Origin: an uncultured Clostridia bacterium
Lineage (GTDB): Bacteria; Bacillota; Clostridia; Peptostreptococcales; Anaerovoracaceae
Direction of reading: 5' to 3'
NCBI GenBank assembly: GCA_944383465.1
Contig: CALWPQ010000028.1
Coordinates: 1 to 64,000, forward strand
Length of the DNA stretch: 64,000 nt
In this document: positions 1 to 7,210 of the stretch, piece by piece
Layout: each line of letters opens with the position of its first letter
Numbering within the stretch: the stretch's first letter is position 1
Program-made: the position numbers and the translations under genes
The notes under the pieces: model-generated
What the model was told of the DNA's origin: nothing
What the model saw: only the letters and a program-made list of their open reading frames with translations
The model's database searches: none

Positions 1-36
1 AGAATATACAGGAATATCGAATAAAGTTATTTTCAT
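1..36 (-). CDS. 5' tip of an unidentified gene running off the left edge
   Basis: Only 12 codons are inside the window, reading MKITLFDIPVYS. The start is supported by an AGGAG ribosome binding site at 43-47, six bases upstream of the ATG at 34-36, and by a TATAAT -10 box at 66-71 on the same strand, although its -35 (TTTTCT) is poor. The peptide is too short to identify a family and I assign no function. Confidence 0.5.
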   Translation of the reverse strand, partial: MKITLFDIPVYS

Positions 37-169
37 ATTATTCTCCTAAAAATAATGATAAGATAATTATATCACATATATTTTACAAAGAAAAATAAGG
101 ATACATTAATTTTAGTTCTATAAAAAATCCGAAAAAATTCCTACATACTATATATAGCAGATTTCAGAA

Positions 170-204
170 CTGTACACGAACAGTACAAAATGCTCTTGTA
201 CTGT
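170..204. other. TGTAC/GTACA inverted repeats in an intergenic region
   Basis: The 240-base AT-rich gap between the partial left gene and the deoC terminator holds no ORF. It does hold a 9-bp inverted repeat, ACAGTACAA and TTGTACTGT at 180-204 around a 7-base spacer, and a further TGTAC half at 171-175. No T tract follows, so it is not a terminator. It lies about 100 bases upstream of the putative -10 box of the left gene and could be an operator. That role is inference. Confidence 0.35.
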
Positions 205-275
205 TGTAATTCAGCCGTTTATGTGATGCACTTTCTGTTCAATGTTTAGGAAGCAAATGCGATATGATAAAGTTA

Positions 276-311
276 AGAAAAGAGCTGCCGTTTTATAGGC
301 AGCTCTTTTCT
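276..311. terminator. Bidirectional intrinsic terminator of deoC
   Basis: A perfect 14-bp stem (276-289 with 298-311) encloses an 8-base loop. The A-rich foot on one side and T-rich foot on the other let it work in both directions. It sits 32 bases beyond the deoC stop codon on the minus strand. Confidence 0.85.
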
Positions 312-342
312 ATTTGTACCATATGACAATTTATATGAGCTT

Positions 343-1011
343 TTAAAGGTTTTCTTTGAGGTATTCTTCCATTATCTGTACAGAAGCGGAGGCACCGATA
401 CGGTCGGCACCCGCAGCTATCATTTCTTTGCAGGCGGCATAACTTCTGATGCCGCCGGAAGCTTTTATCTGCGCGAGGTTGCCGACTGTTCTGCGCATAA
501 GCTCTATATGACGGGCTTCGGCACCGCCCCCGGCAAAGCCCGTTGAAGTTTTTACAAATTCAGCGCCGGCTGATACGGATAGCTCGCAGGCTTTGATGAT
601 TTCATCGTCAGTGAGAAGGCAGGTTTCGATTATGACTTTTACAATAGCGTCGTAATCATCAGCGCAGCTGACAACACCAGCAATATCGTCTATGACATAA
701 TCGTAGCGGCCCTCCTTGAGCGCGCCCACATTTATCACCATATCTATTTCCGACGCGCCGTTTGCACAGCAATCATTTGTTTCTAAGACCTTAACCTCAG
801 GCGATACAGCACCGAGAGGAAATCCTATTACGGCGGCCACCTTTACATCGCTGTCCGAAAGCTCGCCTGCGGCAAGCTTTACATAGCAGCCGTTCACACA
901 CACCGAATAAAAATCGTGCTTGCGCGCTTCGGCGCAGAGCTTTTTTATATCGCTCGATGTGGCTTCGGGCTTGAGGCAGGTATGATCAAAATATTTGTTA
1001 AACGGTTTCAT
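343..1011 (-). CDS. deoC: Deoxyribose-phosphate aldolase
   Basis: Cytoplasmic class I aldolase that cleaves 2-deoxy-D-ribose 5-phosphate to acetaldehyde and glyceraldehyde 3-phosphate in deoxynucleoside catabolism. The 222 residues match the short bacterial DeoC form. The Schiff-base lysine is K154 in FVKTSTGF, with the catalytic partners D90 (EIDMVIN) and K183 (IKASGG) also present. The start is preceded by AGGAGAG. No other nucleoside-salvage gene (deoA, pdp, cdd) is adjacent. The gene follows a lipoprotein gene on the same strand but is separated from it by a terminator, so it probably has its own promoter; a TATAAT lies inside the loop of that terminator. Confidence 0.95.
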   Translation of the reverse strand: MKPFNKYFDHTCLKPEATSSDIKKLCAEARKHDFYSVCVNGCYVKLAAGELSDSDVKVAAVIGFPLGAVSPEVKVLETNDCCANGASEIDMVINVGALKEGRYDYVIDDIAGVVSCADDYDAIVKVIIETCLLTDDEIIKACELSVSAGAEFVKTSTGFAGGGAEARHIELMRRTVGNLAQIKASGGIRSYAACKEMIAAGADRIGASASVQIMEEYLKENL

Positions 1012-1047
1012 ATTTAGCTCTCCTTTTTTAATAGCGGCTTGTTATTT

Positions 1048-1087
1048 AAAAATGCCGAACACTGATTATAATAGACGCTCGGCATTG
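1048..1087 (-). terminator. Intrinsic terminator after the lipoprotein gene
   Basis: An 8-bp stem AATGCCGA/TCGGCATT (1051-1058 with 1079-1086) is followed on the minus strand by a TTTT run. It lies directly after the stop codon of the lipoprotein gene. The 20-base loop contains TATAAT on the minus strand, a possible -10 box for deoC. Confidence 0.65.
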
Positions 1088-1101
1088 ATTATTGATAGAT
1101 T

Positions 1102-1611
1102 TTAATATGCGAGCACAAGAAGTATCTGATCTTCGATAAGATAGAAATCGTAGAGCTTGCTCTCGCGGAAATCAGAGATATCGCTTTTGTGGAGTGCGTA
1201 GTCTCCGTTTACAGCTGCAATAAATTCACTCGGCGGAAGTATTTTTGGCTCCGTTTCGCCGTCAGCTTTATATGTCGTTCTCGCTTCATCTGGCATATGT
1301 GTTATATAGGCCTTGTTTTTGTCAGCGATGTAATAGCCGTTTTCATAATTCGCATCTTCGACATATTCTTTTGCGTGAATGACTATTTCGTCGACGGAAG
1401 AACCGTCATCGCTCATTTTGATATCAATTGTTCCGAATACATGCTCGGCACCGTCGCGCAGAAGCTGCTCGGAATACTCTCCCTTGAGATAGCTTATCGT
1501 GATTTCAGGCTCGTCTATAGTGCTGCCGCTTTGATTGGATGAACACGATAAAAGCAATGACGACGTCAAAATAAATATGAGAAAAGTGACTAAAACTGTT
1601 CTGATTTTCAT
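1102..1611 (-). CDS. Putative lipoprotein of unknown function
   Basis: A 169-residue secreted lipoprotein that I do not recognise. The N-terminus has two basic residues, a hydrophobic stretch of about 17 residues and a lipobox ending LLSC at about residue 23, so signal peptidase II cleavage and lipid anchoring to the outer membrane face are expected. A Ser/Asn-rich tether follows. The rest is an acidic mixed alpha/beta domain rich in Glu, Asp and Tyr, without cysteines or recognised catalytic motifs. A good AGGGGG ribosome binding site and an extended TGATATTAT -10 lie upstream. It is transcribed alone, ending at the hairpin at 1051-1086. Confidence 0.7.
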   Translation of the reverse strand: MKIRTVLVTFLIFILTSSLLLSCSSNQSGSTIDEPEITISYLKGEYSEQLLRDGAEHVFGTIDIKMSDDGSSVDEIVIHAKEYVEDANYENGYYIADKNKAYITHMPDEARTTYKADGETEPKILPPSEFIAAVNGDYALHKSDISDFRESKLYDFYLIEDQILLVLAY

Positions 1612-1691
1612 AGCATTTCCCCCTTTTTATAACACTCCAACCTAATAATATCATAGATTTGCCGAATACAAAGCTTAAAATCTGAAATGTA

Positions 1692-1719
1692 ACGAAAATG
1701 TAAGAATGAGCATATATTA
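1692..1719 (+). promoter_or_regulatory. Sigma-K/sigma-E-like mother-cell promoter
   Basis: CATATATTA at 1711-1719, preceded by G, matches the mother-cell sporulation -10 consensus gCATAnnnTA. An AC dinucleotide at 1692-1693 lies 17 bases upstream, as in sigma-K promoters. The motif is short and could occur by chance. It gains weight from lying upstream of a cysteine-rich gene of the kind often found in spore outer layers. Confidence 0.35.
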
Positions 1720-1754
1720 TGAATGTGAAGGAATATGACCTGTATCTTTGTACA

Positions 1755-1774
1755 TAGCGAAATAAAATTCGCTA
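1755..1774 (+). promoter_or_regulatory. Small hairpin in the 5' leader of the cysteine-rich gene
   Basis: A 7-bp inverted repeat TAGCGAA/TTCGCTA with a 6-base A/T loop lies about 17 bases before the ribosome binding site. It could be an mRNA-stabilising stem or an operator. No T tract follows. Confidence 0.4.
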
Positions 1775-1799
1775 TTATTCTTGAAAAAGAAAGGTTGAT

Positions 1800-3008
1800 A
1801 TGACTATGGCAAAAGTATCATGTGTACGCAGCGGAGGTCCTAAGCTCTGCAGCGTATGCGGACCGAATGTTAATACCGAAGATGTGCTGTTCAGCGCACG
1901 CGAGGCCAATTTGGTATATATGGATAAGGTTTATTCCTACAACAAGGCCACGGCCTGCCCGATACTGCACGCAATAGCGCCTGACACTGACTGGACTACA
2001 GAACTTGTGCTCGAAAGCGTCAAGGATGACTGCGACTGTGATTGCGGCTGCGGCAATGGCTGCAGCGGAAACAGCGGCTGTGGATGCGGCTGCGGCGGCA
2101 GGTCATCGAGAAGAGGCTGCTGCTGTTGCAACTGCGACAGCGGATGTACGCTGACATCGGAAGCGGTATTTAATATTACGAGAAGCTATGTGCTCGTACA
2201 GAGCCTTGCGCTCGAAGATGACACACTTACAGAAGACAATGTTACTGTGGATGGCGTAGCTGTCGATACGCTGACAAAAGTAGGCAACAAGTATACTGCG
2301 ACAACGGATAATCTCGTAAATGAGACTGGAAGAGAAAGATGCAGAGAGCTCGGACTTCCATCAAAGCATTTCTTCCTCATCACGGGAGCAGGTCCTTGGC
2401 AGCTTACGGCGGTAATCGTTCTCGAAGGAACGGTAAATACAGCCGGCAGAACTTGCTGCTTCCAGGCAAAGTTTAGAACGACAACGCCAATTACGGTGGA
2501 CGACACCTCGACACTTGCAATTCCGAAACTCGCGCTTCCTTGCAGTGTAAACGGTGTAAGTCCGACGATAAACTTCAGTTTCGGCGGTATAGTATATGTG
2601 CTCAATCCGACAATTACGGCAACTTGCACGGATGATAACTGCACACTTGCACTTTCAGGCTCGCTCGCAGTACAGCCTCAGGTGAATGCAGAGGTAGTTA
2701 GAAGAACGCTCTTCTGTGTGGATGCCTGCGAAGGTATGCTGCCTTGCGATGGAACAGAAGCTGCATACGAGCTCGATACAGACGACGACTGCACTTGGCC
2801 GCCAGCTCCGGCCTGCAGATGCGGTACGGCACCGACACCGTCGAACGATCCGGATATCTGCGATACTTCGATAGTGTGCGATTTTGATAATGACAACAGG
2901 CCTTGCAACTGTGTCGGCGGTGAGCAGGATGAGAGATCGCGGCCGCCAAGACCGGGCGGAAACGGCGGCGTTCAGTGGAACGGCTGCAATGGTTGCAGCG
3001 GTTGGTAA
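1800..3008 (+). CDS. Cysteine-rich protein, putative spore coat or exosporium component
   Basis: A 402-residue protein of no family I can name. It has 36 cysteines (about 9%), concentrated in residues 77-120 as DCDCDCGCG-type repeats and a CCCCNC run, and again in the last 100 residues. A Thr/Val-rich central part with few cysteines (about 120-300) looks like a beta-rich domain. The C-terminus ends in Gly/Asn/Cys-rich sequence. There is no signal peptide or membrane segment, so it is either cytoplasmic or assembled on the forespore from the mother cell. An AAAGG ribosome binding site favours the ATG at 1806 (third residue) or 1800. The promoter region has a sigma-K-like -10, and a strong terminator follows, so it is monocistronic. 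A disulfide-crosslinked structural role is inferred from composition and promoter only; metal binding is an alternative. Confidence 0.6.
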   Translation: MTMAKVSCVRSGGPKLCSVCGPNVNTEDVLFSAREANLVYMDKVYSYNKATACPILHAIAPDTDWTTELVLESVKDDCDCDCGCGNGCSGNSGCGCGCGGRSSRRGCCCCNCDSGCTLTSEAVFNITRSYVLVQSLALEDDTLTEDNVTVDGVAVDTLTKVGNKYTATTDNLVNETGRERCRELGLPSKHFFLITGAGPWQLTAVIVLEGTVNTAGRTCCFQAKFRTTTPITVDDTSTLAIPKLALPCSVNGVSPTINFSFGGIVYVLNPTITATCTDDNCTLALSGSLAVQPQVNAEVVRRTLFCVDACEGMLPCDGTEAAYELDTDDDCTWPPAPACRCGTAPTPSNDPDICDTSIVCDFDNDNRPCNCVGGEQDERSRPPRPGGNGGVQWNGCNGCSGW

Positions 3009-3092
3009 AACGCTGAGAAGTTCTAAGACCTATTTGCCGTATAAAGGCCGGCAAAACTTGGAAATAATTGGCTAATAGCACATTTTGAAGCG

Positions 3093-3135
3093 AACCTCTG
3101 TTCACGCACAATATGTTGTGGACAGAGGTTTTTAT
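3093..3135 (+). terminator. Intrinsic terminator after the cysteine-rich gene
   Basis: A 13-base arm pair (3093-3105 with 3118-3130, one mismatch) closes with AACCTCTGT/ACAGAGGTT and runs into TTTTT. Confidence 0.85.
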
Positions 3136-3208
3136 TCATAAAAATAAGCACAAAATATATATAAAAAATGGATTATAAACCCAAAAAAATAATCAAAATG
3201 GTTGAAAA

Positions 3209-3254
3209 GTGGAGAGAAGTGGTTTATAGTGGAATTACGATATTTTGGATGGGA
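3209..3254 (+). promoter_or_regulatory. MraZ-box-like repeats upstream of mraZ
   Basis: GTGG(A/T) occurs at 3209, 3219 and 3229, exactly 10 bp apart, and TGGGA at 3250 keeps the same phase two turns later. MraZ is known to bind TGGGN direct repeats separated by 5 bases upstream of its own gene, and this array has that geometry with GTGGN units. The last unit overlaps the mraZ ribosome binding site. Autorepression of the dcw operon is the natural reading. Confidence 0.65.
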
Positions 3255-3264
3255 GCAATCTTCT

Positions 3265-3696
3265 ATGTTTATGGGTAAATATCAAAACTCAATAGACGCA
3301 AAGAACAGGATGATCGTACCTTCTAAGTACAGGGAAGAGCTTGGATACAAGTGCGTACTTACGAAAGGTATCGACAAGTGTCTTTATATTTACCCAATGA
3401 GCGAATGGGAGCGTTTTATGACTAAGCTTTCTGCACTTCCATCATCGGATATGAACGCGCGCGCTTTTGTAAGACATTTTTATGCCAACGCGGTGGAATG
3501 CGAAGTGGATAGACAGGGAAGACTCACTATTCCGCAGGAGCTTCGTGACTACGCAGGCATAGACAAAGAACTTGTTACAATAGGAATTCTGGACAAGATA
3601 GAAATCTGGAGCAGAGCTGAGTGGGAAAATGCCGAAGACGGTCCGCAGCTCGCGCCGGAAGACATAGCTCAGAAGATGGCAGAGTACGGCATATAG
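3265..3696 (+). CDS. mraZ: Transcriptional regulator MraZ
   Basis: A 143-residue DNA-binding regulator at the head of the dcw cluster, the usual family length. It has two SpoVT-AbrB-like MraZ domains, recognisable from MFMGKYQNSIDAKNRMIVP at the start and VECEVDRQGRLTIPQELR in the middle. The frame is open upstream to 3202, but the family N-terminus and a GGGAG ribosome binding site put the start at the ATG at 3265. MraZ forms a ring and represses its own operon in other bacteria; repeats fitting its site lie at 3209-3254. The next gene, rsmH, follows after 12 bases. Confidence 0.93.
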   Translation: MFMGKYQNSIDAKNRMIVPSKYREELGYKCVLTKGIDKCLYIYPMSEWERFMTKLSALPSSDMNARAFVRHFYANAVECEVDRQGRLTIPQELRDYAGIDKELVTIGILDKIEIWSRAEWENAEDGPQLAPEDIAQKMAEYGI

Positions 3697-3708
3697 GCGG
3701 TGAGCATT

Positions 3709-4647
3709 ATGGAATTCAGGCATACATCGGTACTCCTCAGCGAATGCATTGACAGTCTTAATATAAAGCCGGACGGTATATATGTAGACGGAACACTCGG
3801 CGGCGGCGGACACGCTGCGGCGATATGCGAAAAGCTGTCGCAAAGCGGCCTTCTCATAGGTATAGATCGCGACAGGGATGCGCTTTACGCGGCGCAAAAG
3901 AGGCTTGAGCCGTATAAATGCAGAAAACTGTTTGTACAGAGCAATTATTCCGATATAAAAAACGTGCTGCATGAAAATGATATAGAAAAAATAGACGGAG
4001 CAACACTTGATCTTGGAGTTTCATCGTTTCAGCTTGACAACAAAGAGCGGGGCTTCTCATATATGCAGAAAGCTCCTCTCGATATGCGGATGAACAGAGA
4101 CGATAACCTCAGCGCTTACGATGTAGTCAACGGTTATGGAGAAAAAGAGCTTGCGGAAATAATAAGAAAATACGGTGAGGAAAAATGGGCTGCGCGCATC
4201 GCCTCTTTCATAATAAAGGAAAGAAAGGACAAGCCCATAGAGAATACGGAAGAGCTCGTAGAAATAATTAAGCGGGCGATACCGGCTTCCGCAAGGAGAG
4301 ACGGACCCCATCCTGCCAAGCGCACATTTCAGGCTATAAGAATAGAAGTAAACGATGAACTCGGACAGCTTGAAAGAGCAGCGGAAGAATTTTGTGATGT
4401 GCTTGCGCTTGGCGGCAGATTTGCCGTAATAACCTTTCATTCACTCGAAGACAGGATAATCAAGGAAACATTTGCAAGAAGAGCGAACCCGTGCATATGT
4501 CCAAAGGACTTTCCAGTATGCGTATGCGGCAGAATTGCTGATATAAGGAAAGTCACCGGCAAACCTATAGTGCCAACGTCCGAAGAAACGGAGAAAAATC
4601 CGCGGGCACGGAGTGCAAAACTCAGAGTGGCCGAAAAAATACGATAA
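3709..4647 (+). CDS. rsmH: 16S rRNA m4C1402 methyltransferase RsmH (MraW)
   Basis: S-adenosylmethionine-dependent N4-methyltransferase for C1402 of 16S rRNA, acting in the decoding centre. The 312 residues match the family. The SAM-binding [12 protein letters not shown] motif is near residue 30 and the family motifs [11 protein letters not shown] and [11 protein letters not shown] follow in order. A GTG at 3700 is in frame, but the GGTGAG site fits the ATG at 3709, giving the typical [10 protein letters not shown] start. It lies between mraZ and ftsL as in most Bacillota. Confidence 0.95.
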   Translation: MEFRHTSVLLSECIDSLNIKPDGIYVDGTLGGGGHAAAICEKLSQSGLLIGIDRDRDALYAAQKRLEPYKCRKLFVQSNYSDIKNVLHENDIEKIDGATLDLGVSSFQLDNKERGFSYMQKAPLDMRMNRDDNLSAYDVVNGYGEKELAEIIRKYGEEKWAARIASFIIKERKDKPIENTEELVEIIKRAIPASARRDGPHPAKRTFQAIRIEVNDELGQLERAAEEFCDVLALGGRFAVITFHSLEDRIIKETFARRANPCICPKDFPVCVCGRIADIRKVTGKPIVPTSEETEKNPRARSAKLRVAEKIR

Positions 4648-4668
4648 AGATAAAGAGGTAAGACAAAT

Positions 4669-5103
4669 ATGATACCGGCAGAACAATGGTATGAATATCA
4701 GGAATCTTATAAAAAATACGGATTTGATATGAAGCCGCGTGAAACAAAAGTAAATAAGCAAAAACCGAAAGCAGTTATTTCGGCGAAAGACAAGACAAGA
4801 CTTATTATGCTCATAGTATTTCTTGGAACCCTCTGCATCGGCATAATAGTATCGACAGCATATGCGGCCAAATTGCAGTACGACATAAACACGATACTAA
4901 ATGAAAACAATATATTGCAGGGTGAAATAGATAATTTAAATGTAGCTATTAAAAAGGAAAGCAATATAGCAATTATAGAAGAAAAAGCGACAAGCGAACT
5001 TGGAATGATATATCCGCAGGGGAGCCAGATAGTTCGCCTCGGAGAGAAGAAAGTAGAGGTAAGTGATTTTGCAATGACGCTCAAGGAGCAGGCATATAAT
5101 TAG
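4669..5103 (+). CDS. ftsL: Cell division protein FtsL
   Basis: A 144-residue bitopic membrane protein of the divisome. It has a charged cytoplasmic N-terminus of about 42 residues, one transmembrane segment (about 44-66, LIMLIVFLGTLCIGIIVSTAY) and an extracellular leucine-zipper-like coiled coil (about 70-110). The sequence is poorly conserved, as usual for FtsL; the call rests on topology, length and position between rsmH and the class B penicillin-binding protein. FtsL normally works in complex with DivIB and DivIC to activate FtsW and the transpeptidase. The terminator-like hairpin at 5156-5204 separates it from the next gene. Confidence 0.85.
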   Translation: MIPAEQWYEYQESYKKYGFDMKPRETKVNKQKPKAVISAKDKTRLIMLIVFLGTLCIGIIVSTAYAAKLQYDINTILNENNILQGEIDNLNVAIKKESNIAIIEEKATSELGMIYPQGSQIVRLGEKKVEVSDFAMTLKEQAYN

Positions 5104-5155
5104 AAACTGCAAAATATATTATTTTAAGCATTATAACTGCATATAGAAAGGGGCT

Positions 5156-5204
5156 GCCGGATAACTGAATTATGAAGTAATTAAGATTTCCGGCTTTTGT
5201 TTTT
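5156..5204 (+). terminator. Terminator-like hairpin between ftsL and spoVD
   Basis: GCCGGA (5156-5161) pairs with TCCGGC (5189-5194), with an inner stem AATTA/TAATT at 5168-5182, followed by TTTTGTTTTT. The U tract ends four bases before the spoVD ATG. It should end or attenuate readthrough from mraZ-rsmH-ftsL into spoVD and the mur genes. A purine-rich AGAAAGGGG lies just before the first arm. Confidence 0.55.
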
Positions 5205-5207
5205 AAT

Positions 5208-7205
5208 ATGACACCTAACAGGATTAAGAAAAGACTCATAATAGGCTTTACGTTAGTGTGCGTTTTGATGTCAGCGCTGTTCGTAAAGGTAGGCTATATA
5301 CAAGTAGTGCACGGTGCGGAATATTCCAAGCTTGCAGTTGAGCAGCAGACGAAGGATATGCCTATATCGGCAAAGCGCGGCAGCATACTTGACAGAAATG
5401 GAGAAGAGCTTGCGTCAAGCGCTGTATGTTATTCGGTGTGGGCGAGACCTGCACAGGTGAAAAGCGGAAATACAGACGAGCAAAAAGAGATAAGCGTGAA
5501 CAAATGCGTAGATACGCTTGCAGAAATACTCGGTATGGATAAAGAAGAAGTGAGAACGCTCGTTACAAAGGAACAGTCGCTTGTAAAGGTGGCAAAATAC
5601 CTCGACAAGGAGACGGCAGATAAGGTAAGAGACGCTGATATTTACGGCATAGAAATAGCCGAAGACGTGAAGAGACATTATCCTCTCGGCGATTTTGCCT
5701 CGCAGCTTTTAGGCAGCGTTACGGACGACAATAACGGACTTGCGGGTATAGAGCTGAGATATAATCAGTATCTTTCAGGAATTTCCGGAAGATGGATAAA
5801 GAACACTGACAGAAACGGCAATAGACTTTCATATGGAGTAGAAAAATATTATCAGGCTGAAGACGGGCTTAATGTAGTCCTGACAATAGATGAAATAATA
5901 CAGCATTATGCGGAAAAATCCATTGATACAGTGCAGCAGGCTACAGATGCTGATAAGGTAATGTGCCTTATAATGGATCCAAAAACGGGAGATATACTGG
6001 CAATGGCAATAACGCCAGGCTACGATCCAAACGACCCGCGTGTGCCGCTCGACGAAAATGAGGCCGCTTATTTGGATACTTTGACAGACGAAGAAAAGCT
6101 CGAGTACTGGAATCAGATGTGGAGAAATCCTATAGTCAGCGATGTATACGAACCGGGTTCGACATCGAAGCTGCTGACGACAGCGATGGCGCTCGAAGAA
6201 GGCGTCACATCATTAGACGATAGATTTACCTGCACACATTCATATAATGTAAGCGGCACGATACTTAACTGCTGGAAGAGTACGCCGCATGGCAATCAAA
6301 ATCTGGTGGAAGCGGTGGGAAATTCCTGCAATCCGGTATTCATACAGCTTGCGCAGAGAATAGGAATACAGAAATTCTACGATTATCTCGAACTTTTCGG
6401 AATGACGGAGAGAACGGGCATAGATTATCCCGGAGAAGCGTATCCTATTATTCAGAATATAAATACGGCAGGACCTGTAGGACTTGCAACTATGTCGTAC
6501 GGACAGGGAATCGCAGTAAATATGGTGCAGCAGCTGACAGCTATATGCTCGCTTGGAAATGGCGGCAAACTCATGCAGCCGCGGCTCGTAAAAGCGCTCA
6601 CTGACTCTGACGGCAATATAGTGCAGGAATTCGATACGGTTGAAGTGCGGCAGGTGGTTTCCGAAAAGACAGCTTCGGAAATGTGTCTCATAATGGAATC
6701 CGTAGTATCTGAAGGCGGAGGCGGCACGGCGAAGATACCGGGCTATCGTATAGGTGGTAAGACCGGTACTGCCAACAAGGCGGCGGCAGGCGGCTACAGC
6801 GAAGAAACGTATTCTTCGTTTGTCGGTATGGCGCCGATGGATGATCCGCAAATAGCGATACTCGTGGTAGTGGATAACCCGAAAGGTACTAAGTTCGGAA
6901 GCCAGACAGCAGCTCCGGGCGCTAAAATGATACTCGAAGATACACTGAGATATTTGCAGATAATGCCTGAATATACACAGGAAGAGCTCGACCAGATAAA
7001 CAGCAAGATGAGCGTAGTGCCGGATGTGACGAATACGGCGTTCAGTACTGCGATAGGAATTCTTGGCGGTGCATCTCTCAATTATGTAATATCACCAGCC
7101 GTTACGGAAGCTGATAATGAGAGCGATTTCACGATAGTCGATCAATATCCGAAAGCCGGTGAAAAGCTCGAAACGGGAGGTACAGTATACATATATAGGG
7201 AGTGA
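5208..7205 (+). CDS. spoVD: Class B penicillin-binding protein, SpoVD/FtsI type, with one PASTA domain
   Basis: Septal D,D-transpeptidase of 665 residues that crosslinks peptidoglycan outside the membrane. It has a membrane anchor at about 8-30, a dimerisation/pedestal domain (AKRGSILDRNGEELA near residue 55), a transpeptidase domain with the catalytic triad motifs STSK (S318-K321), SCN (373-375) and KTG (518-520), and one C-terminal PASTA domain (about 604-664). B. subtilis SpoVD has one PASTA domain, whereas the vegetative PBP2B has two, hence the name. It is the only class B enzyme in this cluster, so it may also serve vegetative division. The start has no recognisable ribosome binding site next to it, and a terminator-like hairpin precedes it. 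Confidence 0.9.
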   Translation: MTPNRIKKRLIIGFTLVCVLMSALFVKVGYIQVVHGAEYSKLAVEQQTKDMPISAKRGSILDRNGEELASSAVCYSVWARPAQVKSGNTDEQKEISVNKCVDTLAEILGMDKEEVRTLVTKEQSLVKVAKYLDKETADKVRDADIYGIEIAEDVKRHYPLGDFASQLLGSVTDDNNGLAGIELRYNQYLSGISGRWIKNTDRNGNRLSYGVEKYYQAEDGLNVVLTIDEIIQHYAEKSIDTVQQATDADKVMCLIMDPKTGDILAMAITPGYDPNDPRVPLDENEAAYLDTLTDEEKLEYWNQMWRNPIVSDVYEPGSTSKLLTTAMALEEGVTSLDDRFTCTHSYNVSGTILNCWKSTPHGNQNLVEAVGNSCNPVFIQLAQRIGIQKFYDYLELFGMTERTGIDYPGEAYPIIQNINTAGPVGLATMSYGQGIAVNMVQQLTAICSLGNGGKLMQPRLVKALTDSDGNIVQEFDTVEVRQVVSEKTASEMCLIMESVVSEGGGGTAKIPGYRIGGKTGTANKAAAGGYSEETYSSFVGMAPMDDPQIAILVVVDNPKGTKFGSQTAAPGAKMILEDTLRYLQIMPEYTQEELDQINSKMSVVPDVTNTAFSTAIGILGGASLNYVISPAVTEADNESDFTIVDQYPKAGEKLETGGTVYIYRE

Positions 7206-7210
7206 CGTAT

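Noticed and set aside
2698-3111. 137-codon minus-strand ORF across the end of the cysteine-rich gene
   Set aside because: It has no ribosome binding site, its composition is that of an antisense shadow (rich in Arg, Cys, His), and it crosses the terminator at 3093.
5172-5180. Minimal ORF ATG-AAG-TAA in the spoVD leader hairpin
   Set aside because: It is in frame with spoVD but the nearest ribosome binding site is about 18 bases away. A two-codon ORF is expected by chance.
6240-6851. 203-codon minus-strand ORF inside spoVD
   Set aside because: It mirrors the codon bias of spoVD and resembles no protein. Similar long antisense ORFs inside murD, divIB, ftsZ, pheT and argS were rejected on the same grounds.
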